Source: Timema cristinae (lineage: Eukaryota > Arthropoda > Insecta > Phasmatodea > Timematidae). Taken from it: a DNA stretch of 64,000 nucleotides. The DNA lies in contig JBCFYV010000012.1 in assembly GCA_039000515.1 (NCBI GenBank), forward strand, positions 92,199,588-92,263,587, given 5' to 3'. How positions within the stretch are numbered: position 1 is the stretch's first letter; the number at the start of each line of letters is the position of its first letter. Made by a program: the position numbers and the translations under genes. The notes beneath the pieces were generated by a model. The model did no database searches. It was not told the origin of the DNA and saw nothing but the letters and a program-made list of their open reading frames with translations. Positions 22,081 to 31,816 of the stretch are shown here, one piece after another.

Positions 22081-23347
22081 ATTATAGTTGTTGACTGCGG
22101 TTATAGGTGCAATATTATATTATTCATTAAATTTATAAATTACACATATATATGGGTTAGACTCCCATGATCAGATGTCATTTTTCAATTTAATAAATAA
22201 AATAAACTAGATGAGTCTGGCCCTTAGACTATATTTTAAACCGATGCAGGTTACACTTAAAATTCGAATTCATACAGGAAATAAATTTTTGACAGCTATA
22301 AAAGTTATTCAAACAGTTCTCATATTATATTTGTACATCAAGCCATACGATACACAGTTGTCATATTTAATAAATATTATCTATGGCTATGGAATAATTC
22401 TAGTAATAAAATATCTAGGTGGCAAGACTTCATGTGTAGTATTAAACGTGTTGTCCTAGGTTAAGCAAGTTTTTAATTAGTTTGATAATATATGTCTGTT
22501 TAGAATATACACGTAAAGCTTATAATAAAAAATCCAGCTTGAACTTGTTGTCCGACTCTTGGTTATAATATTCTTTCTCTCTCTCCTCCGCTTGCTTGAG
22601 ATAAGACGTCGAACCGGGTGACGTTAAGGGAACTTCCCCACCCCATCCCCCATGGCCGTGTTAACATGAGTACCTGTCACCAGGGACAGGAATATGTGCC
22701 CGGAGGGAAATATGGAAACTGCCTACTCTTCAGCGAGGTGCCCCGAATTTGATTTGGATTTAACAAGATCGGATGCTAGAGAAGATTCGTCTTTCTTATC
22801 TAAAAGAAAAAAAAAGTCACATTTGAAGTCACGAAACTGGAAAAAGTATGAATTTTGCCTGACGGAGGAAAAGTCTTACTTTCCCCCCACCTCCTACCGA
22901 CTCCCCTTCTCTTCAAACGCTGTTTACTTAAACATCACGATATAAAGGACGAATAAATATTAAAACGTTGTTTTTAAATGTTTTAATGTGTGGTTAAACC
23001 ACACTCAATAGATTTAAGAGAGGACGGAAAAACCATAGCTAATAATTACAAGTTGTAAGCCTCCTTCGAAGTCATGCCAGGGTTCTAGTCTCAAACTCTC
23101 CTTCAGCGGTGAACCTTTATGGCCAGGTGATTGAAGTTCATTCAAGTTGTGTTCTCAGGTGCTGTCGTTATTATCAATCTGTGTGTAAAGAACCTTAACA
23201 AATATTGATATACGTGAGGGTAGAGGCCCTTTTACCTTAAGTACTCGAGAAGTTCGTTATTCATCTTATATTATTATTATTATCATCAGGACCTCGATAG
23301 GTTCTCAACTAATTAGGCTATACGTGATGGCTTGCCCAGTTTGGATT
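22081..23347. other. Mostly unassigned; small SINE C fragment
   Basis: GGGTTAGACTCCCATGATC then GATGTCATTTTTCAATTT (22155-22196) is a SINE C scrap. The patch 22550-22940 is less AT-rich and has an 83-codon plus frame at 22694-22945 (basic stretch SKRKKKSHLKSRNWKK) with no recognisable family. A very diverged minus SINE B may lie at 23000-23110. Confidence 0.35.
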
Positions 23348-23545
23348 TTTCATACTGCGTCTTACTACCTATTTGGGCTATCCGAATTTAATTACACTAA
23401 AAATGGGGTAAGGACAAGGCAGATACAATTTAGAGGACATGTAACCGAATTTGCGTGGAAGTAGAGGAGATAGCGATTAATACAAAACTACCCCATGTAC
23501 ACGTCTGGGATTCAAACTGGGACCACCCTATCACCACAAACAGGA
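23348..23545 (-). mobile_element. SINE type B
   Basis: CATACTGCGTCTTACTACC, GGGCTATCCGAATTTAATTA, CGAATTTGCGTGGAAGTAG and CTGGGATTCAAACTGGGACC. Confidence 0.8.
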
Positions 23546-23667
23546 GTAGATGAACGTTAAATGGCTTTTTTCTGCCAATACTACAGTTAAAATGGTACGA
23601 ATCTCTATTAAACAATTGACTTAAAAAAATTGCTTGGTGCAGAGTTACATTTTCTTAACTGGGTGAT

Positions 23668-23767
23668 ATCAGCAATTCTTGAATATTTGGCATGAGCATA
23701 GCAGCATTATATGAATTTTTTTTTAAATGAAGATAAAAATGATGGATTAAAATAGCCAATCTACTAT
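23668..23767. repeat. Short interspersed repeat H
   Basis: TTCTTGAATATTTGGCATGA then GCATAGCAGCATTATATGA recurs near 61690-61730 (TGTTGAATATCTGTCATGAG, GCATAGCAGCATTAGATGA). Weaker relatives lie near 11099 and 30588. Family unknown. Confidence 0.55.
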
Positions 23768-25187
23768 ATTTGTATACAATAAAGTGGTGCAGTTGGAATC
23801 TTCACTGAAAAATAATCTAAAAGACTTCTAATATAATTTTTCCGGACCACTTCACTAACGAGAGAATGATAGGTAGGATACAAGTCAGACAGAGAGTACC
23901 ATTATGTCGTAGAATTTTTTTATTGACTTGATTAGTTGAACATAGCACGTTCTTAGGAAGATGTTCGAAGTGTCCACCATTGCGCTCACAACACAGTTCA
24001 GCCCCATGACTGTCGTGCTCGTTGGAAGATGTATTTACAGCAGGCACAATCTCATTAAAAATGTTCTTTCATGCTGTGCCGTTGGGAGTGTACAGATCCT
24101 TCCATGTCACCTCATAACCAGAATTAACAAGGTGTGAGATCGGAAGATTGCACCGGCCATGAAACAGGCCCGTTGCGTCCAATCCCTCGCATGGGATAAT
24201 ATTCGTCCAAATGGCGTCTCATTGCTGTCGTAATGTGCAGGGACTCCACCTTGAAGCAGCCACATGTTCAGTTGTGTTACCAGCGGAACATCCTCCAGTA
24301 GTTGGGGGAGAATGGTCTGCAGAAAGTGTAAGTAGTTTATTCCTCGTAGTCATGCAGGCATTTGCAGACGGCCCAAGTATAATATTCCCCCAACTCCCAT
24401 CCAAACGTTGGTTGAGATTTGTTATTTTGAATGGACCTACAGGAAATAATTTTGATTTGTGTTGGCCCAAATGTGCTGGTTGCAGAGGTTTACACTTCAA
24501 TTTCTGGTAAATGTTGCTTCATCCACTGCCAGTACTTTGCTGAGAATTTGTATATCTGTATCGTGCTGGTGCAGCGGCCACTCGCAAAATGTTCAACATT
24601 ATTCAAAATTGAGAGTTGGATTCATCTCCTGCACAGGTTGCAAATGAAAGTGGTACGGTAATTGGTCATGCCCTGTTATTCACACGGACTTTTGTAAAAG
24701 ATGATGTGGATAATTGCCACGCATTTGAATCTGATGAGCATTCCACAGAATGCAGAATTGCTTCTTCTACTGCAATGGTCCTACGACGTCATGGCCTACC
24801 AGACTCGACTATCACAGGTGCAAAGGGACCGATTTTTCTCAGGCAACGATTCAGTGCAACACATGTCCTTGGATTTGGGTTTCGTTGGACAGGAAAACAT
24901 ACAGCATACGTACGAGCAGTGGCAGTGAAATTCTCTCTGTCTTCCCCGTAAATCAGATTCATATTAATCACTTCCTTTTTTGTGTATTGGTATTTCATCT
25001 TATTGGCAACTTTTAATCACAGAAAGTAAATGAGTGTAACGTTCCATGTCTCCGTCACTCAGCATTACGCTTGCGCAATGTTACCCCAAAATGTTGCCAT
25101 ACGAAGCAGTCTCAGCAATATGTTGTGATGAGATTTTAGTTTTATTTTCAATGTAGCTTCCACAGTACCACTTTAATGTATAAAAAT
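23768..25187 (-). mobile_element. Decayed Tc1/mariner-type transposon with inverted repeats
   Basis: The left end ATTTGTATACAATAAAGTGG, then TGCAGTTGGAATCTTCACTG, is the inverse of the right end (ATTTTTATACATTAAAGTGG, then TACTGTGGAAGCTACATTG when reverse-complemented). The inverted match covers about 50 bp. A degenerate transposase lies between on the minus strand. Its right side abuts a (TAA)n retrotransposon tail. Confidence 0.8.
23950..24998 (-). pseudogene. Degenerate transposase, DUF4817/DDE type (mariner-like)
   Basis: The coding pieces are in several frames on the minus strand. The N-terminal piece (24998 to 24789) starts MKYQYTKKEVINMNLIYGED and ends GPFAPVIVESGRP, the layout of the DUF4817 helix-turn-helix domain with its GRP end. 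The catalytic-core piece near 24181-24131 reads [17 protein letters not shown], which matches the [21 protein letters not shown] block of insect DDE transposases. The C-terminus near 23990-23956 has NGGHFEHLP, the usual GGHFEHL end. Frames change several times and stops interrupt the middle, so the gene is dead. Family assignment is from recognised motifs, not from a search. Confidence 0.8.
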
Positions 25188-25205
25188 CACCCATGTATAT
25201 TGTTA

Positions 25206-25206
25206 C

Positions 25207-25238
<32 letters not shown>

Positions 25239-25390
25239 GGTGTTCTGTCGTAGGTCAGGTCTATTCCTTTTGTCAGTGAACTTAGACCACCAATGCGCCC
25301 CGTCCTCTGCCAGTTTCTTCAGCTCCCAGAAATTTCTTAATTCCTTCAAATAATCCAATATTTGAATCCTCCTCCTTAAAAACATATTTG
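25206..25390 (-). pseudogene. C-terminus and (TAA)n tail of a non-LTR retrotransposon
   Basis: The minus frame reads LKELRNFWELKKLAEDGAHW, continues to NRPDLRQNT and stops. The stop codon lies in the first TAA of the (TAA)n run at 25206-25238. The LKELR-W-LK-LA-DR-W motif and the stop-in-tail layout fit LINEs that end in TAA repeats, such as I-type elements. It is 5'-truncated, leaving only about 60 codons. The clade is uncertain. Confidence 0.6.
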
Positions 25391-26795
25391 TTTGCATAAA
25401 AAAAGCCTCATTTTAAAGTAGTTTATTAGTGGTTGATTTTATGTATAGTCGATTTCTTTTTTGGAAATAGATTTACCAATTTGTTAAAAATAGGTATCAG
25501 CAACTAGTTTACACAATAAATAATAATGGTTTATTTTTCTAAAATGAATTAATCCAAAGGTATTTTACTGAGGATTTCAAAATGGATATCTGAAAGTAGT
25601 TTTTCCCTATGGATAAAAATAGGTTTAATTTGTACAAATTAAAATTTAAGTGTATTTTAGGGTAGTTTAGAATTACTTATGTTTTGGAAATTGTAAAATT
25701 GTTAAAAATATTTAAACAATTTGTGTTAAAATTCATACATATAAAGAGTGTTTATTGTGATTAGCAATATTGTGTTTTTGTTTTCATGAAGAAAATTTAA
25801 TCAAGACTAGTTCACTGAAAACATCTATTTTTAAATTTTCTTCCAAGCTACAAAATCCATTTAATAACGTTTGTGGGAAAACCATCTAGTAAAATAAAAC
25901 TAGGTAAGCCTTCACGGAATTAAAACCATGACATACCCGTGACCGGCAATTTGGTCGCAGGTGAAAGTTATGTCAAATACCACGTGACAACTGACGTGAG
26001 ATTTATTTGTATTAATACACAGTCTATTTCATAAGTGATGTCCATATCCACGCAATTATAACGGATAAATATCACTATCGTTTTCTTATATTATGAGAGA
26101 AAAATGCTTTAAAAATTACTATAAACTTATTTTAACTGAATGACTACTAAATTATGAGCATACATACAATCGGAAATTATACTGTCATTAATGAACACCT
26201 TAATAAAGTTGGTAAGACCGAAAGTACTCTCATCACCTCTTATTTACAGCTCGCGTTAAAATGCATCGTTAAAGCAAAGAGACGCGAAGGCTCATTTTGA
26301 CGGCCCTACCTCTAATAGACTGTGAAAGTAGCTAGGTGCTGTTATTCTTGGGAAGAGGGTAGGGCTTACTTGTTGTTTTAATATACAATTAACTTCTTAG
26401 TTCAGTGATAGTTTTTTTTACACGTCTACCATCTGTGGGTGCGCTAAGCCCTACGTTAAACTCGACAGATTAGGCGCGTACATAAAATAACCTTAAAAAG
26501 TCGTTGAAAGAATTTTTATTGTCTATTCAATAAAAATTACGCTTATTAATGGACACATAACATTTTATTTAGGGTATAAATCAAATTATATTTTCATAAA
26601 GAAATGCAAGGAAGGATTATTATTAATAACATTCTACACCTAAGCGTGATATGAATATACAAACTTTTTGTTATTACAAAATACCAATTTTAAACACGTT
26701 TATTAATTCTTATTAAAGTAATTATGTAGTGACTTTATCTTTTAGTGTTCGTATGTCCTCATAGAGTTCGAACCAATGAAGTAATATAAATAAAG

Positions 26796-26799
<4 letters not shown>
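25391..26799. other. Unassigned AT-rich sequence
   Basis: No repeat, exon or ORF recognised in 1.4 kb. Confidence 0.5.

Positions 26800-26862
<63 letters not shown>
26800..26862. repeat. (CA)n microsatellite
   Basis: About 62 bp with one break at 26831-26832 (CACCAC). Confidence 0.97.
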
Positions 26863-26865
<3 letters not shown>

Positions 26866-27139
26866 ATCGGGTATATGTATTTGATTTGATTAATTGATAT
26901 TAAAAGATTTAGTTATTATATAGTCGATTTATAATTTGATACTTTATTTTGTCTTTAATCTAAATTAGTGTTTACTATAACATTTAGTTCACCACTAAAA
27001 AACTATCACACTTTAGTGCTACGCGTATTATTCAATATGAATATTTCTTGCTTAGTTAATTGAAGATAATATAATGTAAGTTTATATGTTAATACATTAT
27101 TGTATACTGTCAATAGCCCTCTTCTTGTGGACGAATAAC

Positions 27140-27885
27140 AATAACGAGTCATCTCGTGTCTCTTCCTCCCATCCAAATAACAGGTGACCCATCTTGTGAT
27201 CTAATGACTCTTCCTTCTGTCCAAATAACAGGTGACCCATCTTGTGATCTAATGACTCTTCCTTCTGTCCAAATAACAGGTGACCCATCTTGTGATCTCG
27301 TGACTCTTCTCCCATCCTAATAACTGGATGAAATCACCTCATGACTCCTACTTCCGAATATCTAGAGGTAATCATCTTGTGACTATTCCTCCGTCGGAAT
27401 AACTGGAGAACATCCTCTCGTAACTTTTCTCTCTGGAGGGAATCATCTCGTGACTCTTTCCCCCTCCGAATAACTGGAGAAAATTATCTAGTAGCTCTTA
27501 TACCATCCTAATAACTGGAGAGAATCATTTCATGACTCCGGCTTCCGAATAATTGGAGAAAATTATCTCATGACTATTCATCCGTCAGAATAACTGGAGA
27601 ATATCATAATTTCATGAATCCTGTTTTTGAATAGCTGAGAATTATCTCATGACTACTCTTCCGTCCGAATAACTTGAGAAAATCATCTCGTAGGTCTTCT
27701 ACCATCCTAAAAACTGGAGGGAATCTCTCATGACTCCTGTTTTCGAATAATTGGAGAGAATCATTTCGTGGCTATTCTTCCGTACAAATAACTGGAGATA
27801 AACATCTCTTACTCCTCCTTTCAAATAAGTGTAGAGAAACATCTCGTGACTCTTCTCTCGTTCGAACAACGGGAGAAAGCTCTTA
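27140..27885. repeat. Minisatellite, about 48-bp unit with higher-order structure
   Basis: Unit theme: GACTCTTCCTTCTGTCC, AAATAAC, (T/A)GG, (A)GA(A)AATCATCTCGT. The first three units are nearly identical and exactly 48 bp apart (GGTGACCC at 27183, 27231, 27279). On the minus strand this keeps frame as a 16-residue repeat (LDHKMGHLLFGQKEES) in the ORF 27097-27315. Later units are diverged, and variant types recur every 190-198 bp: ACCATCCTAA at 27312, 27502 and 27701, and GACTCC(T/G) at 27343, 27534 and 27732. That equals about four units. No evidence that the repeat peptide is expressed. Confidence 0.85.
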
Positions 27886-28439
27886 CCTTAATTAGTATTT
27901 GATTTAGATGTGAAGTAATCTCTTAAATGTTTCACGGTACGAATAACAAAGAAGGTAGCATTGTTCGTAGAGTTGGAGGTTCCTGCGTTCAGAATGGCCA
28001 AATGTTTGTACCTTGTTTGTCAACAAACAAAGATCACACAAACAAAACAAATAAACGGACCCAGCCCGACAATGCGCAAAGTGACTGCAGAAGCGTAGCA
28101 AATTCGGTGGGTTGGGGGTTATGGGAACATTGAAACCAGTGATCCTCGGCTGAATGGCGTGTCAAGCATAACTATTGGCTCCACACTCCACTGGGTTAAC
28201 CAATTGGAAGAAACGATCCAAATCCACGCCTCCAATTGAAAATAAGATTAAATCATTGCAATAGCTTTTCTTGTGACTTGTGACTATTATAGGTCTGTGT
28301 ATTTACTCCTTATGAATTTAAAATTTAGCGATAAATTTTAAGATCAATTTGTGAACATAATTATAGTTTAAATCAAACATTCGGGTTGGAGGGGAGTTCA
28401 AAATTAAATATTTAAAAATAATTGAATCGTGATGGTGGG
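27886..28439. other. Unassigned sequence
   Basis: The patch 27960-28240 is less AT-rich; the opposing frames 27904-28101 and 27927-28133 have no known product. Confidence 0.4.
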
Positions 28440-28862
28440 CATATGAACGAAACCGTCAGGATTATCTTGTCTGGCTTACTGCTACTGAGGAAGGTTAGAG
28501 TTCAAATCCCTTATAGACCTTTGGACGTGTTCATTCTTTAATGGTTTACCAATACCTCTCCACTCAAATTTGGATACGGTTCCTCCAAATTTTACCTTCC
28601 TTATCTCTATAATGCTATTATAATATTGGTATACCGATGAGAAAGGATTAATTTTAAGAAAGTACACTTGACTTCGATTGGAGGGTTGGTGGAAAACCAT
28701 TAGTAAATTCCACCCAAGGATATCCAACCAGAATTTGAGCTCCGAATTCCATATTACAGAATAAACAAACAAGGTTGAAGTCTTAGTCTATGGGACAAAT
28801 ATGTAGGCACGTTATTAAAAATATTTGAATATCCTAAACGGATAGTAAGACGTGAAGACCAT
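28440..28862. mobile_element. Composite of SINE type B pieces in both orientations
   Basis: A plus piece (28440-28630) has GAGTTCAAATCCCTTATAG and CCACTCAAATTTGGATACGG. It is followed by a minus piece (28640-28755: AAAGTACACTTG, GTGGAAAACCATTAG, CAACCAGAATTTGAGC) and a plus tail (28828-28862: CCTAAACGGATAGTAAGACG). The likely cause is one B copy inserted into another in inverse orientation. Confidence 0.6.
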
Positions 28863-29807
28863 AAAATAAAATCCTACATATTTACCAATCAAAATGTAAT
28901 ATTAAGCGCTTAGCTAAACTTCTCAAATTGGTATAAATGTCCGATTCCTGTGTGTAGCTATTTTTTTTTATTATTATAAGATGTTAGTGGGAATTTAATA
29001 ATCACTACTAGCTTGATCTACCTCTTATATCAAAATTTTAGTTAAAACCTCGACGGCTAATCAAACTACTGGTTAGGGTCATTTTTAATATAAGTAACCA
29101 CTTCATTGCTCAGGGATAATCGTATTTCAAAACGATGTATTTCATAAACGATACATATCGAATGCAGACTTAACCCTTGACCGTAATTTGTAACTTTTTC
29201 CCCGATGAGACGCAAACATTTCCCTGTGTGATAAAGGAACATTTGTTCCCCATGAGGAGGAAACATTTCCCTGAATGCAATAGAAACATTCATATGTAAT
29301 TAAAGTAATGGAGTTGTATCATAACACACTTTTAATTAGTGAAACAATAATTATTGTGAATTAATTTTAATTACTACCTGTAAAATGAACAATGTTAATG
29401 TCTTTGATGAGCTAGCAATGCGCGTTTTAAAGTTATTTAATAATGTTCTAATATTTTATAGTTTTTATTATACATCTATCTATCCGTTTATCAGTCTAAA
29501 ATATAATGTTAATTTGTCTAATTAGAAATAACTGATGTTGAAATGGAGCTACTTACTTCCTTAGAGTATGTTTTAGACAATCAACCTAATGACGGTACTA
29601 AAAGATTACTGAATTTAATTTTCATTCGTAGCCATTTGTTTAGCTTCGCATCACATATGAACCTATGATGAGATGCTTTCTTTCATCTTGATTCGCTTTT
29701 AATGTACAATACAGTGTATTTGTACTATTGGCAGTATTAAAGCCACAACTTAGTCGCCGATGGCTGTAATATCAATCATTGCTACTAGTAACCGATTATA
29801 TCAACAC
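28863..29807. other. Unassigned AT-rich sequence with a small tandem duplication
   Basis: GATGAGACGCAAACATTTCCC near 29203 and CATGAGGAGGAAACATTTCCC near 29253 form a two-copy repeat of about 51 bp. The minus frame 29066-29293 spans it and has no known domain. Confidence 0.45.
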
Positions 29808-29985
29808 GTCCATCACAGACTCTGCCTTAAAATTTGAAGGAAGAGTGACCATGAGCACGGGATGATCCATGGAAAGCTCAGTGTTATGGAATTTGCAAGC
29901 TAAGCCAAAGGTCCTGGGTTCGATTCTCGTGTCAAGTTGTCATTTTTCAATTTACTTGAACATGATTCAGTTACGGTTGATTTCT
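29808..29985 (+). mobile_element. SINE type C, long copy
   Basis: Shares the upstream part with the 10738 copy (CATCACAGACTCTGCCTTAA). It then has AAGCTCAGTGTTATGG, GCTAAGCCAAAGGTCCTGGG, box B GGTTCGATTCTCG and GTCATTTTTCAATTTAC. Confidence 0.8.
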
Positions 29986-30696
29986 GTCATTAAAATCATT
30001 TATGCCTCAAGCTTCCCTTTTCATATATACCCTATCTAATTGTTTAACGTTGCTTTCTTACATATGGTGGAATTGTTATACAATGGTCGTTTCCAATTTT
30101 CTTAGGAAGAACCTTATATTTGACAGCTAGTAAACCAACTACATATTCATCCGTAGAGTCATGCAATATGCAAATACCACCTTTGATATAGGGTAACAAT
30201 ACCTATAGCACCAATAAATTGATTGAAGTATTTTATAAACACTAACCGCAAAAAAAAGCATGTTTGTGTTTTCTAATATTTTCTCTCAACCAAAATCCTA
30301 ATGTAAGTATAGATTTTTTTGGTGGTAATTTGGCCTTTTTTGAAAAATTACCAAAAAAAGGGATTGCTACTTATCTATCTGTCAAAAATGTGCTATCAGT
30401 TTATTAATCATGTCACTTCACATCAGACTTCAGTTTGGCATAAACTGTATTCAAGGCTCATGAATACAAAACTATTTGGATATAGCTTTAGCACCAAGTG
30501 GAAAAGGGCAAAGATACCGTGAATGAACTACATCAAACAGATACTTTGACTATTTTAATTTTATCAGTATGGTTCGTAAATTCAGCAGTTCTTGAATGTT
30601 TGTAATTAACATCGCGAAATTTGAACACGTTTTTATTTTCTTCATTAAAAAAAAATTGTTCAAATGTCAATGGACTCATGACACATATTCAATAAT
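29986..30696. other. Unassigned AT-rich sequence
   Basis: Short frames at 30319-30522 and 30596-30862 have no known product. Weak repeat H near 30588 (AGTTCTTGAATGTTTG). Confidence 0.4.
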
Positions 30697-30737
30697 TACC
30701 GGGTTTATAGCCCGAACGGGTAGTAAGACACGGTGCC
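30697..30737 (+). mobile_element. SINE A/B tail fragment
   Basis: TTTATAGCCCGAACGGGTAG then TAAGACACGGTGCC; only the shared 3' tail, so the family cannot be told. Confidence 0.75.
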
Positions 30738-30835
30738 AAACCAATATTGGGATTACTTTGAGTAGAAAATTAAACAAAACGATACTACTAAAGCTCTATT
30801 TTATTTCAATCGATCAAATAGCTAATCTATTATAT

Positions 30836-30866
30836 GGACTGTTCAGAAGCCAAGTAGTGTAAGTCA
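30836..30866 (+). repeat. Left terminal inverted repeat of the transposon
   Basis: Starts GGACTGTTCAGAAGCC and ends GTGTAAGTCA. It differs from the right repeat only at base 5 (T against C). Confidence 0.93.
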
Positions 30867-30950
30867 ATTTTTTTTAAATTTGACTTAACATCATAGAGCA
30901 ATTCATTTTCAACCTTTATTTTCAGTGGTTAAAATATTTAAGTCAATAGT

Positions 30951-30957
30951 TATAAAA
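30951..30957 (+). promoter_or_regulatory. Possible TATA box of the transposase gene
   Basis: TATAAAA lies 190 bp before the first candidate ATG (31141), just after a subterminal TAAGTCAAT copy. In AT-rich DNA this could be chance. Confidence 0.3.
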
Positions 30958-31140
30958 TGTCTTGATAGATGGCAGTACTTTGTATGATCACTGAAATAAA
31001 GCAATTACTATTCTGAATCCAAACCGTGTAAGTCAATTAACTGCAAAGATATTTTATTTTGTCACTTTGTCTACAGTGTTATTAGTGTTTGTTTATGTTT
31101 TTATCTAATGTATAACACCTTTTATTCAATAATTAAGGAC

Positions 31141-31816
31141 ATGATGGAAGCAACTAATAATATCACAGCTTCAGAATCTGATTTTAGTGTCAGTTTATCT
31201 GAATATAATGCCTCTAATGTTGAGACATCAGATAGTTCGGATTACTCTAGTAAGTATAACATATCACATATTGTTTAAATTAATATAGAAATCATTCTTT
31301 GAGTTGTTGATACATAAAATAAGGAGCTATAATGTTTATTATTGTAATATATTTTCTTGTTCTATGATTTTGCAGTAGAAGTACAACCAAAAAGAAAGCT
31401 ATCTAGAAAGGGAAATATTGATAGAAATGCTAAACCTCCAAAGCATTCAAGTGAGTTATACAAAAATATTATGTGAAATTTTATTTATTGTGGTTTTGAA
31501 TTTGTACTACTTTTATGGTTGATTTTAAATTATTATTTAAAATTAACTGTTTTAATCACAGGCATATAAGTCAGTACTGCACCAGCACATGACTTAATAT
31601 TTTTTTTTTAAATATTGAATCTAATTTAATCTTAGTACAAGCCTAATTTTTATAAAAGCAATAAAACTAATATTTTTATTTTGTGAATATGTGCAGATGT
31701 TGCTATAGAGCCAATAAAGGATGATGTCAACCTTCCACACCAAGGAAAAAGTTTAGGTGTTAATATTGAATCTTCCCTACCTATAGTTCAAAATGAACAA
31801 GAAAACTATTATTATA
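31141..31816 (+). CDS. Candidate 5' exons of the transposase gene
   Basis: Exon 1 (31141-31249) starts ATGATG, is acidic and Ser-rich (EATNNITASESDFSVSLSEY) and ends at donor GTAAGT. Exon 2 (31376-31450) follows acceptor TTTTGCAG, is basic (VQPKRKLSRKGNIDRNAKPP) like a nuclear localisation stretch, and ends at donor GTGAGT. Exon 3 begins at 31697 after TATGTGCAG and reads VAIEPIKDDVNLPHQGKSLG in frame with exons 1-2, running into a stop near 31821. The main ORF that starts at 31793 is in a different frame. A further intron (a TTATAACAG acceptor at about 31816 is possible) or an inactivating indel is needed to connect them. Exon structure is predicted by eye only. Confidence 0.5.

Noticed and set aside
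23740..23790. Empty-site parallel for the transposon insertion at 30836
   Set aside because: The similarity stops where the mariner inverted repeat begins, so only one flank is comparable.
24211..24951. Overlapping plus-strand ORFs of 75-111 codons
   Set aside because: They are antisense shadows of the minus-strand transposase relic.
27140..27885. CRISPR array
   Set aside because: The units are contiguous with no unique spacers, and the genome context is eukaryotic.
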